Below, piece after piece: positions 32,681-43,994 of a stretch of 64,000 nucleotides of DNA. The position numbers and the translations under genes were made by a program. How positions within the stretch are numbered: position 1 is the stretch's first letter; the number at the start of each line of letters is the position of its first letter. The DNA is from Microcebus murinus (Eukaryota; Chordata; Mammalia; Primates; Cheirogaleidae), in contig NC_134117.1 of the NCBI RefSeq assembly GCF_040939455.1, forward strand, positions 67,044,501 through 67,108,500. The letters are read 5' to 3'. The notes under the pieces are model-generated. The model was not told where the DNA came from and did no database searches. It worked only from the letters and a program-made list of their open reading frames with translations.

Positions 32681-33700
32681 TAATGCTGGCCACACATAGT
32701 AATGATAAGAGCGTGTCGTGAACCAAGGATTGTGAATAATCCAATTCTGAGGTCCAAAATATGAGTGAAATTAAAGAGAACTTTTTCCAAAAGGATATTT
32801 ATCATTCCCTGGTCAGACAAATGCTGTGATCTCATCATTGTAAGTGGCATAAATGTTTATTGCTGAAGAATTTTTTAACAACAATCCCTCTTGACATTTC
32901 TCAAACCAATACCATAAATGAAATTTTTACACCACCATCCCAGAGTGAGATAAATTGGGATTTAAATGGCAGAGGCTGGGGATTTAGCTACAGCCGTTTT
33001 TATTTATGCATGAATTCAGGTAGAGAGCTAAGGGAGAATTCTATGGTCCTGATGATAAAAGTTAACAGAAACACCAAGCTATGGAATTTGGGAAGGAAAT
33101 GGCTTGCAATCAGTCGGTCTTCTGGAACCGATTGCCTGAGATAAAGCCAGGTCATGCTATTGAAGATGGATAGTCAGGAGTTTGGGGGACAAATGGAACA
33201 GCAGTGATAAAAGAGGTGATGTTGTTGCCACGAAGGAAGGTAAATATAGCCGGAACAACAGAAAAAGCTGCTATTAGATTTCAGTTTTCCAAACACTATA
33301 TATGTTCTTCCCCTGCAAAGGCTTTCTTACCCCTCCCGCAAGAACTTTGGAGAACCAAAGACATGGACATATTGTCTGGAATTTTCCTAACCCAGCCTAA
33401 GCTAAGTTCTGTAAACTGCCTAAATTCTCTTCATAAGACAACAGAATGGAGAAAAAGGAGGATCAGCCTGAAAAGATGGCTCTTAATCATGAGCAGATAA
33501 ATAGGCACAGAGCTTCCAAGGCTGAAAACCTTTGTCTCAATGATCTCCAAAGGGCTGATACAAAAATGCCACCTCTCCACTTCCTTGACTCCAAACAGTG
33601 ATGTAAAACCAACAACCACCTTTTCCAGGTGTGAATAGCAGTCACAGAATAGGATCCAGAACAAAAAGACCCAGGCAACGGTAACACCCATTTAAAGACA
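32681..33700. other. Unassigned sequence
   Basis: About 1 kb without a recognised element or gene. Frames up to 98 codons exist on both strands; none is convincing. An old, unclassified LTR or DNA element cannot be excluded. Confidence 0.4.
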
Positions 33701-33704
33701 AGAT

Positions 33705-33862
33705 CAGTTCACTTCTTAGCTCAAACTCTTTCTCCTCCAGGAAGCCATCCCTGACTTCCCCTGGAATCCTTGAAGGGCCTCTTTCCCAACTGACAACAGT
33801 ATCAGTAGCTACTCTTACTTTGGCACTTAAAGTCTGAGCAACTATTAGGATGGGTATGATGT
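33705..33862 (+). mobile_element. L2 LINE fragment (sense)
   Basis: CTCCAGGAAGCCATCCCTGA, then CTTCCCCTGGAATCC and GCTACTCTTACTTTGGCAC fit the L2 region containing its CCTTCCCTGACC motif. Confidence 0.6.
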
Positions 33863-33864
33863 TA

Positions 33865-34400
33865 TTAATTCATTAGACAAATTGAGTACCACGTGCTGAA
33901 CAGTGCACTGAGCACTGAGGATATGGCACAAACAAGGTACCTGGGGCCTACTTATTAGGAAGACAAACCCCTTCATCAGACTGTCATAGTACGGTATGTT
34001 TGATAAGAAATCAAAGAAAGGGCTATCAAGGGCTGGCAGGGTACTGAAGGACCAGCTCACGTTGGCAGGAGTGAGAGTGGGGATCAGGAAGTCATGTCTC
34101 AGTTAATTTCTCAAATATAAAAAATAAGCAATGAGCTGAAGAATGTGTGGGCAGAGGGACAAATAAGGCAGAGGAAATATGCTCAGAGTTAGGTGGTGGA
34201 TGGACCATGAAGGCCATGTTCAAGATGCTGGCCTTTACCTTAAATTCAATAGAAATTCTGAAAGGAATTTGGGGTAGTAGAGGGTCAGTGCAAGGGATGA
34301 CTTTCATATTTTGCACTCTGGATGAAGATGAGGGGTGGTCAAGGTGAGTATGTGAGGACAACGTAACGGCCTATTGCAATAAAAAATGGGAGGAATCTGA
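33865..34400 (-). mobile_element. L2 LINE fragment (antisense)
   Basis: ATTCATTAGACAAATTGAGT, ACTGAGCACTGAGGATATGG, then GGGCAGAGGGACAAATAAGG and AATTCTGAAAGGAATTTGGG follow the antisense L2 3' region over about 530 bases. Confidence 0.65.
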
Positions 34401-34509
34401 GGCTGATGTCCTGGCCCCCATTGGAGGTTAAAGTAATGAAAATCTTACTGGGATTAGGAAATGATAATACTTGGCAGTGATGAAATGAATCATTAAATTA
34501 TCACCTGTG

Positions 34510-34678
34510 ATCATCTGAAATAAAATGTCTGCTAGATTGGTTACTCCATGAGGGCAGGGATTTTTGTTTGGTTTTTTTTTTTTTAATCTCTGCTATATCC
34601 TAACACCTAGAACAATACCTAGAAAATTATAAATGCATATTAAATATTTTCTGAATGAATGAACTGAAGGCAAGGCTT
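34510..34678 (+). mobile_element. L2 LINE 3' end (sense)
   Basis: TACTCCATGAGGGCAGGGAT, a T-rich expansion, TCTGCTATATCCTAACACCT, AGAACAATACCTAGAAAATT and TTTTCTGAATGAATGAA are the L2 3' end with its TGAATGAA tail. Confidence 0.85.
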
Positions 34679-35198
34679 TGGGACACTAAGGCTTCACTCC
34701 CAAAGAAAAGTATGAAAGGCATAAAGAGATTAATGACAATAGAATGAGTTAGGGTGGCAGCTTCTAACCATCCTGTATAAATGAAAGAGAAAAAAACCTC
34801 AAATATCTAAATTCTAAGCCCAACATATGAAGTGAACATAAAGGACTTTCTATTACTCTGCTAAAATAATCAAATTCTGTTATACTTTTAGGTAGCCAAT
34901 CCAAAGCTATGATCCTATGGATGCTGAATTATAACATTAGTTGCATTTATAACCTAAGTCTCTTATGTTGAAGTTGGGGCATTGCCTGGGAATAAGCAGG
35001 GGCTGAGAGTTGAAACAGATATTAATAGGAGGATTTAAGAGGACAGGCAGTCTCACTGCCCCAACCTCAATCAGCCAGAGCAGTCTCTCCTCTCTTTTCT
35101 ATCCATTCTCCATTGTTTGAAGACCCCATAACTCCCTTAATTGAGGCTTCTTGAGAAACAAAAGCTAGTCCTCATCCTGCCCTAACACTACCCCAATC
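34679..35198. other. Unassigned sequence
   Basis: No gene or repeat recognised. Confidence 0.4.
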
Positions 35199-35263
35199 TC
35201 AACTCTCTCTCTCTCTCTCACACACACATACACACACATGCACACACACACACACACACACTT
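35199..35263 (+). repeat. (CT)n(CA)n microsatellite
   Basis: CT repeats followed by interrupted CA repeats. Confidence 0.97.
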
Positions 35264-35584
35264 CACTGTCTCTACATCTGTAACTAGAGTCTTATCCTGA
35301 CATTTTTTGGAAGGCCAATCACAAAGGTAAGCTTAGAGAAGGATTGTTCGCACATAAAAATATAGTGGGACTTATCTCATTAATACCAGGAATATATACA
35401 TAGGAATGAACCTGAGAGGACTGCACCAAAGAGGGAAGAACATAACTTCAGATCAGACTAAGTTCACGGACATGGAGGCATGTACCGGAATTCTAAATTC
35501 AATGCCCTAGCTCAAGCAGCCAAGAGCAGTTCTAATTGTTTGCCCAGCTATTTAACAGAAATAATCTAAACGCAACAGTGATGA
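35264..35584. other. Unassigned sequence
   Basis: No gene or repeat recognised. Confidence 0.4.
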
Positions 35585-36110
35585 ATCCTATATGAAGCTG
35601 AGATGCCAGACCTTCTTGGACATAATATAGAGGGAATAATCCAAAAACCAGAGGAATACTAGATTCAACTCACCCTGCACACCCATAGCCACACTCCCAA
35701 AGCCACCCCCTTCACCAAGTGCTGATAAACACAAACGTTTTAGAAAAGCGTTTAGTGCCAGGGCTCTGCAGGCTGTAAAGTGCCATTCCACCGCAGTTGA
35801 ACCTGGCCCCAGGGCAGAGGCTGAGGGCAGCACACACTCCTGCAGTGGAGGAGGCCTGGCACCAGCAAGGACCAGCGGAGCCGGCGGGGTCAGCTCCGAC
35901 CCACAGGGACAGCTGGCAGAGGCTAACTGGCTGTGAGGTCCCCCAAACCAAAGATGAGCCACAAGACCCCATTTAGTTTGTTTAACTGGGGAAAGGGGTC
36001 TTATTAAAGCTAAATGATGGGGCATAGCCTGTTTTCAATCAATGTCCAAACACTGAGTCCTCTGAATGACCCTGAACGCTTTAGAAGAAAGGAAGCCCTC
36101 TACTCACCGT
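35585..36110 (-). mobile_element. Possible LTR-like segment (antisense), unassigned
   Basis: On the minus strand TTTAATAAGACCCCTTTCCC (near 35990) could be a polyadenylation region, followed by a pyrimidine-rich and then GC-rich stretch, as in some retroviral LTRs. No family match, termini or duplication were recognised. Frames of 86-145 codons on the minus strand are not convincing genes. Confidence 0.25.
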
Positions 36111-36170
36111 AAAGCATCACAATTAAGCATCACGAACACTCTTCTTAGCCTTCTTCAAAGGGACCTGAAG

Positions 36171-36175
36171 CTATT
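36171..36175 (+). repeat. MaLR LTR target duplication, left copy
   Basis: CTATT; the right copy CTGTT at 36539-36543 differs by one transition. Confidence 0.5.
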
Positions 36176-36538
36176 TGCTATGGGCTGAATGTTTGTGTCC
36201 CCCTAAAATTTCATATGCTGAGATCTTAGCCACCAAGGTGATGGTATTGAGAGATGGCACCTTTGGGAGGTGACTAGAGCGTGAAGGCAGAGCCCTCGTG
36301 AATGAGACCAGCGCTCTACGCAAGAGGTTCGAGAGAGCATTTCTGCCCCTCCTGCCCTGTGAGGACTCAGTGAGAAAACGCCTTCTGCGAACGAGGAAGG
36401 GACCCTCACCAGACACCCATCTGCTGGCCCCTTGATTGTAGACTTCACCGTCTTCAGAGTGTGAGAGATAAATTACTGATGTTTTTAAGCTACCAAGTTT
36501 ATAGTAATTCGTAATAGCAGCCTGAACGGTCTAAGACA
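36176..36538 (+). mobile_element. ERVL-MaLR solo LTR
   Basis: A 363-base LTR from TG to CA: TGGGCTGAATGTTTGTGTCC, AAGGTGATGGTATTGAGAGA, CTTTGGGAGGTGACTAGAGC, CAGAGCCCTCGTGAATGAGA, GGACCCTCACCAGACACCC, a decayed polyadenylation site (GAGATAAATTACTGATG) and GCAGCCTGAACGGTCTAAGA. No internal region adjoins it. Confidence 0.9.
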
Positions 36539-36543
36539 CTGTT

Positions 36544-36689
36544 TATCAGGATAACTTCGTACCAGCGGAAAGGAAATACCATCACTTTTTAGGCACCACT
36601 GACTGCTGAATCCTGAGTAATCCTAATTGCTAGACACCTAAGTCTGCCCAAGGGTCAGAGCAGCGGTAATGGAGGTCAGGTGAAAAACA
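36544..36689. other. Unassigned sequence
   Basis: Nothing recognised between the LTR and the ERV remnant. Confidence 0.4.
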
Positions 36690-37665
36690 GAGTTTCAATC
36701 CTATTGAGTCTCACAGTAAGTCCAGGGGGACCTCATATCTACTCAATAATGTTTTCCCATATCCTGAGTGTGTGTCTGGAATAGATATTTTCAGCAATAT
36801 GATGAACTTCCCAAGTGGCTCCATAGAAATTGAGCAAGGACTAATAAGGCCAAAAAGGCAAAATGTAAACCATTTCTGTCTTCCTACCAAAATAATAAGC
36901 AAAAGCACTACTACACCCCTAGGGAAATCAGAGAAATTAACTCCATCATTAATTTTTTTTACTTTGTTTTTCATTACTACATGTGCTCAGCTAATCATTA
37001 AATATGTGAAAGGTGCAAAGCAGAAGACTGCAGTAACTCTCCTGTGTAACTTTCTAGGTTGGCAGATACAAAAGATAATGAGTCACACAGAGTGACAGTG
37101 AATTATCATAAACTTAATCAGGGGGTGACTCCAACTGCATCTGCTGTTCCTGATATGGTCTCCGTATTGGATCAAATCAATATAGACCCTAGCAACTGAT
37201 ACACAGTTATTGATCTGTCAGTATTTTCTTCCTCTAGCCCAACAACAAAAACTACTAGAAGCAGCTCACTTCCTCCAGGTGAGTATGGCAATAAACGGTC
37301 ACTACCCTGCCTGAGGTCCCTATCTACTTCCTGGCTTTGAGCCACACAGTTCATAAGAATTTGACTGCCCAACCATAACAGAACATCATACTGATAAGAC
37401 GTGGAGCACAAATTAGCAGGTAGAGAGTGCCTTGGTGCGATACAAGTGTATATGGTAGAAAATAACTTCTATGAAAGTATGGGAACCTGCCAAACATGGC
37501 TCAATTTGTTGGAGTCTCAGTGCTGTGGGGGCTGTCAGAATATACTCTGCATATAAAGAACAAGCTGCTGCTCCCTGCACCCCACACCCTTCACAGAGAG
37601 GCACACCACCAGGGGAGACTTTCCAGATCTGGAAGCAGCAGACAGCACACTTGGGTGTGCCACCC
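36690..37665 (+). pseudogene. ERVL-like endogenous retrovirus pol remnant
   Basis: A plus-strand stretch at about 37090-37180 translates, with interruptions, to a retroviral reverse-transcriptase fingers/palm segment: NYHKLNQGVTPTA followed by SAVPDMVSVLDQIN. This is the type of motif found in ERVL pol. Sequence on both sides (36690-37090 and 37190-37665) is compatible with more pol but I cannot confirm it. The frame is broken by stops and indels (for example TGA at about 37093), no gag or env is seen, and no paired LTRs bracket it. It is an ancient, non-coding fossil. Confidence 0.6.
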
Positions 37666-37704
37666 CAGCGCACTCACGGGACGTGTTGAAACTCTGACAG
37701 CTTA

Positions 37705-37946
37705 CAGTGTGCCCACATCCTTTCCTCCACCTCGACCAAAGGCCGTCCTGTGTGGGTCGATGAGGGCTGACAGAGGTGCTGCAGGGCCAGGTATACAGAC
37801 AGTGAGACACCTTTGTGGCTTTTGCACCCGACCAAACATGACCATGTGTGCACCACTTCCTCCCAATGACACAGTGCTGACGCGCATGCCCAGACTTTTC
37901 ACTCGCAACCTGTAAACATCCCGTCTACACTGGGCCAGCTCAGCCC
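37705..37946 (-). repeat. Inverted repeat, left arm
   Basis: Its reverse complement aligns over ~240 bases with 38214-38470, about 80% identical by eye. Shared blocks include CTGGCCCAGTGTAGAC, GGATGTTTACAG and TGGTCATGT. The arm translates on the minus strand with similar residues to the other arm on the plus strand. Its identity is unknown. Confidence 0.85.
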
Positions 37947-38213
37947 ACATAAAGAGCAGGCTCCCTGCTCTGTCTGGGCTGTGGCACAACAGCTCTGACA
38001 CTCAGCTCCCTGACTGCAACCCAGAGTGGCCACACTGGTCAGGATGCTGTGTGGAGCCCACGCGGTGAAACACGCGGGAGATTCACAGGGCTTGGGAGCC
38101 AAGTCATGTCCTCTTTGGCAAGTAACTGTTCTCATTCTGCAAAGCAGCTCCTGACTCTCTGGCAGGTTTGGGAAAGAAGGAACGCCTTACAGTGGAAACT
38201 GTATCAACACGGA
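37947..38213. other. Spacer between inverted-repeat arms
   Basis: About 267 bases, with weaker possible continuation of the symmetry near the arms. No gene recognised. Confidence 0.5.
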
Positions 38214-38470
38214 GGCTGCGCTGGCCCAGTGTAGACTGGATGTTTACAGAATGAAAGTGAAAAATCTGGGCATGTGCGTCAGCATCGTGTCACCAGGTGG
38301 AAGTGGCATATACGTGGTCATGTGTGGTCAGGTCCAGAAACCACGGGAAAGCCACGAAGGTGTCTCACTGGCTACACACCTGGCTCTGCACCCTGCCTCT
38401 CTCTCGGCCCACATCCACCCATACAGGGCTGCCTTTAGTTGGGGCAGGAGGAAAAGATTTGGGCAAACCA
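38214..38470 (+). repeat. Inverted repeat, right arm
   Basis: Mate of 37705-37946. The plus-strand frame (open from about 38203 through 38655) contains QCRLDVYRMKVKNLGM and SPGGSGIYVVM, against QCRRDVYRLRVKSLGM and SLGGSGAHMVM in the left arm's minus strand. Both may derive from one lost coding sequence or one old repeat family. Confidence 0.85.
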
Positions 38471-38610
38471 TAAAGACCACTTGGCAAAACCTACAGACAC
38501 CATCTGGAAGCGCGCTGCTACGGCACTACAGTCCCCCTCAGTCCACGGCTAACTTCCTGGCCAGACAGCCACAGACTACAAGGAGCAAGTTTTCAGGCGT
38601 AACGCTGTTA
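38471..38610. other. Unassigned sequence
   Basis: No gene or repeat recognised. Confidence 0.4.
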
Positions 38611-38614
38611 CCTC

Positions 38615-39090
38615 CTCGACTTCATCTCCTCCTAAAACTCCCCTCGAGGCTCATGTGACCCCAGCCACGCCAGCTCCACGCCCTTTGCAGGGCACTCTGT
38701 CACAGTCCACACCCACTCAAGCTCCACCCCCATCGAGCCCCACACTAAGATCTTCACATTCACTGTGCCCGGCGCCCAGAACACCTTCCCCAGTGTTCAG
38801 GTAACTCATTTGCTCATTTCTTCATCTTTTAGGTCTGCTCCAGTGCCGGCTTCCCGGGAAGCCTTTCTTACCACCATGTTGAACACGGAGGCCCCTCAGA
38901 GCCTCACAGCTCCTTGTCCTGTCATTTTCCATGGCACTCACCTGACATAACATGTCACGTACTCACTCATTGTGTTTCTTGTCCATCTCCTCCAAGTCTC
39001 GTCCCAACAGGCATTTTTGTTTGGCTCACTCCCTCAGCCCCGAGAGCTATGCCAGTCACGAGGTAGGTGCTCAAAAGCACCGAGTGAATC
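38615..39090 (+). mobile_element. L2 LINE fragment (sense)
   Basis: Contains CTCGACTTCATCTCCTCC, CCAGCCACGCCAGCTCCACG, GCCCAGAACACCTTCCCCAG, TTCTTCATCTTTTAGGTCTG, GGGAAGCCTTTCTTACC and, at the end, GAGGTAGGTGCTCAAAAGCA, the ordered L2 3' region. Confidence 0.75.
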
Positions 39091-40090
39091 AACGCACATG
39101 GGTGTTGGTCAGCCAAAAGGGGAGAACGTAGTCACCATCTGGCTGTGTTTTAACTGCCCAGCATCCAAACTCCCTTCCGGTTTAGGGGGAAATCCAACCA
39201 TGGCATTAGTCTTCATAGAAGAAAGCTTACTCCTCACGATGCTGAATGAGATTAGATATTATCTCTCCCCACACTCTGGCAGCTACAGCAAAAAGCAGAA
39301 ACTGGATAAGCTTACCCAGTCTCTAAATCTGGCGAAAGAGATACAAAGATGCAAGAGACCTAAGAGAGGACTGACGCCATGGCAGCGCAGTCCAGAGTCC
39401 GGCCGCAGCGGCAGTGGCAGGTGGACTCAGGGACAGGGCCCTGCTGCCTGACCAGACTGTGGGGGACGGGGAGGCTTCAGCTGGGCTCTCTGGGGCTCAG
39501 ACTCCCTTGGTTGCTGCTCATTTTCTTAATCTCATTCTCCAGACTTCCCACTGATTCTGTGGGCAGCCCAATATCCTAACAATTCATCATTGTAACTGGT
39601 TAAGTCAGTAGGAACTAACTTCTGTTGTTTGCAATCAAAACCTTTGAGGTACAGCAGGCAAGGGGGGCAGGAATAATATTAAGGACACGGTCAAAAAGCA
39701 GGAGCCGGGAGCTGGAGTCATCTCAGACGATGCTAAGGACCACAGTGTGGCCATGGAGGTAGGAAGCTGAGGGGTCATGGAGGAGAGGTCGCTGGAATGA
39801 GGAGGTCAAGGGAACATGAGGTCGTGGTGTGGGAGGGTCACACGTGGAGAGTGGCATTACCCAGCATTATGTCTGGGCTCCGCTTACCAGGGCCAAAGTC
39901 TCAGCTGAATGACGGGAAGCAAACAGGAGGCCGCACTAAGCAGACCGACCCCAAAGAGCACCGTCTCTTACAGGAGTGTCCAGGATCGCAGGTTCTGAGT
40001 CCCCAGGGCCTAGAATGGCAAGTGGTTGCTGAGGACCAAATGGAGCCAAAACGAAAGTGAGGGCCCTGAATGACAGCCTGTTTCGGTGAC
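39091..40090. other. Unassigned sequence
   Basis: About 1 kb with no recognised gene or repeat. Confidence 0.4.
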
Positions 40091-40094
40091 TCCT

Positions 40095-40200
40095 CCCTAA
40101 GGTGGACACGGGCTCTTTCTGTCTTTTTTACTGTTATCTCCCAGAAGCCGAGAACAGTGCCCAGAACAAAGCAGGTCCTCAGTAAATATTAATAGAATAA
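40095..40200 (+). mobile_element. L2 LINE 3' end (sense)
   Basis: TATCTCCCAGAAGCCGAGAA, CAGTGCCCAGAACAAAGCAG and GTCCTCAGTAAATATTAATA match the L2 3' terminus. Confidence 0.75.
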
Positions 40201-40665
40201 AAAACAGATGAAGGAGCTTAAGTCTCATGTTTCTCCATTTCCCGCCTTTCCTGCTTCTACGATGATGTATTCCCAATGGATCCGAAGATCGGTTGGCCTC
40301 TCTTGGATCTCAGGCTCCCACTGTAAACTCACTGCCCCTTTCCTGTGTGCTGTCCCGTCTCCCCACAAAATGACGAGCGCCTTGGTGGCCACAGCCATGT
40401 GGCTGGGAGATTGTGGACTTCAGAGTCAGAGACGACATTGCTCGCGCTCAGCACCCACAGGGCAAGGTTGCTCAGATGAGGGACAGCAGCGGTCTTGAGT
40501 CTAACACTGGCTAACCCGTGCATTCAATAAACCTTTACCGAGTGCCGCCCTGTGCCCGTGATCTGCTCGGCCACAAGGTGGACCTGGTCTGCAGCCCCAG
40601 CGGGAGGTTATGCACAGGTGACTGCAGAGATCAGAGGATACGGAAAAAAAGGATTGGACTTGCTG
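40201..40665. other. Mostly unassigned; short L2-like antisense piece
   Basis: CATTCAATAAACCTTTACCG followed by AGTGCCGCCCTGTGCCC at 40520-40557 resembles the antisense L2 end. The rest is unassigned. Confidence 0.4.
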
Positions 40666-40669
40666 ATAG

Positions 40670-40940
40670 GTGTTCCTGGGCTCCAGTTCTACCCCAACCA
40701 CTTACTTGTTGTGTGCGGTGAAACATTTATTTGAGAAAACAACCCAAACCCTTCTGAGACTCAGTTCTCTAATTCTATCTATGGGAATAGCAACTAAAAA
40801 CAAAACTCCTGGCATGTGGGTTAGAATCAAGAGACGTCTACCACCTTTCCTGACTTCCCCTCTCCTTTCTCTGCATCGCTGATGGAGGTAATATGTGGCT
40901 GGGCACAGAGCAAGTGCTCAAAATTTGGATTGTCGGAAAG
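40670..40940 (+). mobile_element. MIR SINE fragment (sense)
   Basis: CCAACCACTTACTTGTTGTG, then CTTCTGAGACTCAGTTCTCT, ATCTATGGGAATAGCAACT and, near the end, GCACAGAGCAAGTGCTCAAA fit a diverged sense MIR. Confidence 0.55.
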
Positions 40941-43109
40941 CTGGACTACAGGGTTGAGTGCTAGACTTGAGTAAGCACTGGCCCCACTTTAGGAAGTGCC
41001 GACTTGTGCTGCAGAGCTGCAGCCGTTGGCCTGCGGAGGCAGGACTGGGAGCGAGGCTGCCCTGTGCCCCAGCCTGGCTTGCAGGAGCAGGGGTTCTCCG
41101 GCCACTGCCCTAAAACCATTGAACAGGCACCCCTGGGCCACTGCCCAATGTCACAGTCCATTTGACTGTATTGGCCCCAACGTTTCCAGGACGAGGGGCA
41201 AGCACAGACAGCAGACATCCAATCTAGAGGGCTGTGCCATCCAGCAGACAACTCAGGTGTCCCCCACCCTTGAGTCATCTGTGTGAATCAAAGTAGCCAG
41301 TCCTGACCATGGCAAATGATTTGGTAGTTCCTAGCATATTGAAGCAAGAAAAACAGTTGTGGGGATTCCAAGCAGGGACGAGAAGGAAGAGGTGGAGAGG
41401 ATGCAAGTCCTACCTGGGCTGTGCAAAGCTCCCGGGAGAGAAGGAGGGAGAAGGAGGGGGTGGGCACAGCCGACTCCCTCCTGTGCTCAGCTGTCCCATC
41501 CGCCTCTCCACGCAGCTCCTGCACCACCTCCTCGCTCCTCCTGCAGCCTCTCTCTGGAGCCGCACTCCTAGCTGCAAGGTGGCTTGCTTGCCCACAGCTC
41601 CAGCAAAAAGAGGAATCTGGAACCAGTGGTCACAGCCAGCAGGGCAGTCCACTCGCCTCTGTTTCAATTCAGGGGTGATCCAGACCTTGGCCATGGGGAC
41701 ACAGACTTCTTGTGTGCTCCCTCATGCCATGAGCCATAACCAAACCGTGGCATCAGAAACCTCTCCCTGAACTGCCAAAACCACCCAGCTGGGTCAGAGT
41801 TCTACAAGCTCCCGTGACCGATGTGGGGGAAGCAGACTGGCTCTCTGGCCTCCCATGATGCTGCGGGGAGAGGTAAGACAGGCTACATGAAGCATCAGCA
41901 AATGCTCCAAGACAGACAGTATCCCGTGCCAAAACGTCTGAGGGAACTCTATTGAGTTGCATATACAGCGTTCTCACACAGCATGACAGCCTGTCTCTCA
42001 CTCCAACAAGTCCTAGGCTCCTTATTGCAGCTTCGAGGCCAAGAGCAAACAGCTGGCTTTGGTACGTGCACGTGACTGCAGGTGCCCACGCCTCTGCTGG
42101 GCTGTGCCTCTGCCTTCCAAGCTGCTGTCACTGCTGCTGAGGCTGTTCCTTCCAAATCTCCTCTGGAGTCCCCCAGCCCTAGACAGCCGGAATGCTGGGA
42201 CTGCAGGCACCCTGCCAACCAAGACTTGCCTCTCAGGGGCTCTGGCTGGCCGCTGAGAGGAGCAGCCCCACTGCCCAGCCCCCCAGAGGCTGCCGGGTGA
42301 GAGGGAGGCTGCCAGATGTTCAATGTTCCCACCAGCTGCAGACCCAGCATCCTGACACCTTCCACACGATATTGTCCTCTCTTTCTTCATGATGCAACCA
42401 AGCAGTTTTTGCACTTGAGGAACGGTAAGAGAGCATGCACATCAGTTCATGACGGACCTCCTCCAAACGATACGTGAGATGGGGTGAGGAGTTTGCAACC
42501 CCCAAATCAGGACACATAGTCAGGTCACCTAATGCTGGATGCTGGACTGTAGGGAGCGTCCAGGACACGGTGGCTATTATTGGACAAGAAGGTGCCTCTG
42601 ATCAAGGTGGAGCCTTCTCTCTCCTGGGGGAACACAGGGGAGGACAGAAGGGCAGTGTGAACAGATGTCTGGCAGGAGCCTCAAAGCCCATTGAGAAACT
42701 CACCTAGACCAGGTCTGGCTTCTGCACCACAGAGGGGCCACCACCCCTGCATGTCCCCGCCCACCAGCGCCGACAACTGCAAGCCCGGTCCCACAGCTGC
42801 CCCTCCACCCCAGCTGCCCTCTGCACTGACACGCACCCCTCGGTGTGGCAGTGCTCACCTGGGCTCCTCTCTACCAGCCCCCAACACCTCAGCCGCACGT
42901 TCTCAGCAGAATGCCCAGGGTGTTCCCATCAGGGCAGGGCAGCATCTGTGGGCTCCGGGGCGGTGTGAGGGCTTCAGGACGCAGGGCACTTCGCCTTTCC
43001 TGCCCACGATCCCAAGCCTATTCCAGCTACACCCCTGCTGTCCAGGGAAGCAGGTGGAGCCTGTGCTCACAACTAAGAGGAGAAAAGCAGTTCGCATGTG
43101 TGGACACCC
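40941..43109. other. Unassigned GC-rich sequence
   Basis: About 2.2 kb without a recognised gene or repeat. Frames up to 153 codons open on both strands overlap one another and encode Pro/Ser/Gly/Arg-rich sequences, as expected from composition. Exons cannot be excluded by eye. Confidence 0.4.
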
Positions 43110-43300
43110 GTGCTAGGCCCTTTTCAGAGCATCCATTGCATCCTCCCAGAAGCCCCCTGGTAGATAGAAGTCAGCATCCTCTCACTCACGGATAAAGAAG
43201 CAGAGGTCCAGAGACGTGTGCGACTTGCCCAGCCATACAGCTAGCAGAGTAATGAGCAGCGGATTAAGATTCAGACAGAGGTCCGACTCCAAGCCAGGTC
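43110..43300 (-). mobile_element. MIR SINE (antisense)
   Basis: GTGCTAGGCCCTTTTCAGAG, ATTGCATCCTCCCAGAAGCC, GATAAAGAAGCAGAGGTCCA, TTGCCCAGCCATACAGCTAG and GATTCAGACAGAGGTC follow antisense MIR over nearly its full length. Confidence 0.85.
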
Positions 43301-43479
43301 CTCAGGGGCAAAAAGAATGCAAAAGCACACGTAGGCAGGGCCACGTGGGCTCCTGGGCGGCACGTGCGGGGTCAGGGCAGCTGCCGCCGGCGCTGGTGGC
43401 AGTGGCCACTCGGTGGCAGCCCCAGGGCCCAGCTTCATCCTAGCGGTGCGGAGGGAGCAGCCATCCCACACGCCGGAGC
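43301..43479. other. Unassigned sequence
   Basis: No gene or repeat recognised. Confidence 0.4.
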
Positions 43480-43780
43480 TCGGGACGCCCGCCCGAAATA
43501 CACGAGCTCTCCCCTAACTGTCCTACCACGGGGGAAAACGTGACAAACGGCACACATCACCTGAAGCCGAACCCGATTTGCGCCCATTTACAGCACAGGC
43601 GTGTCTCAGGCGGCGCCGAGCGCTGGCGGCGCGGAGGGCGGCTCTGCCGGGCAGTGGCGCGGCGTGGCGCACATCGGCTGCGGAGCAGGCTCGTTCCCAC
43701 GTGGGAGAAAAATCTGCTCACTAGCGGTGGTGAGGGGAGACCCTCGCACGTTTGTGAAGTGCCAGACGGAAGCGAGGATG
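43480..43780. promoter_or_regulatory. CpG-rich pocket (possible small CpG island)
   Basis: About two dozen or more CpGs lie in ~300 bases, densest at 43610-43680 (GGCGGCGCCGAGCGCTGGCG, GCGCGGCGTGGCGCAC). GC content is high. No exon or start-site motif is recognised. Confidence 0.35.
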
Positions 43781-43994
43781 GATCCTGGCAAGGGGTGGGG
43801 AGAAAACACGGAGCTGGCAGCCCAGCCCCCATAACAGACAGGACAGCTCCAGGGGCGGCGGACTGACGGCCATCCCTGGGGGCCACCAGGAGCCAGGCCA
43901 CGCCACTCCGCTCCAGCCCACGCCACTCCGCTCCAGCCCGCTCCTGTGTGCTCCGGGCACAGCCCCAGCACGCCTGCAGGGCCCAGGGGAATCC
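43781..43994. other. Unassigned; short direct repeat
   Basis: Holds two adjacent copies of CCACGCCACTCCGCTCCAGC (about 43898 and 43918). Otherwise nothing is recognised. Confidence 0.5.
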
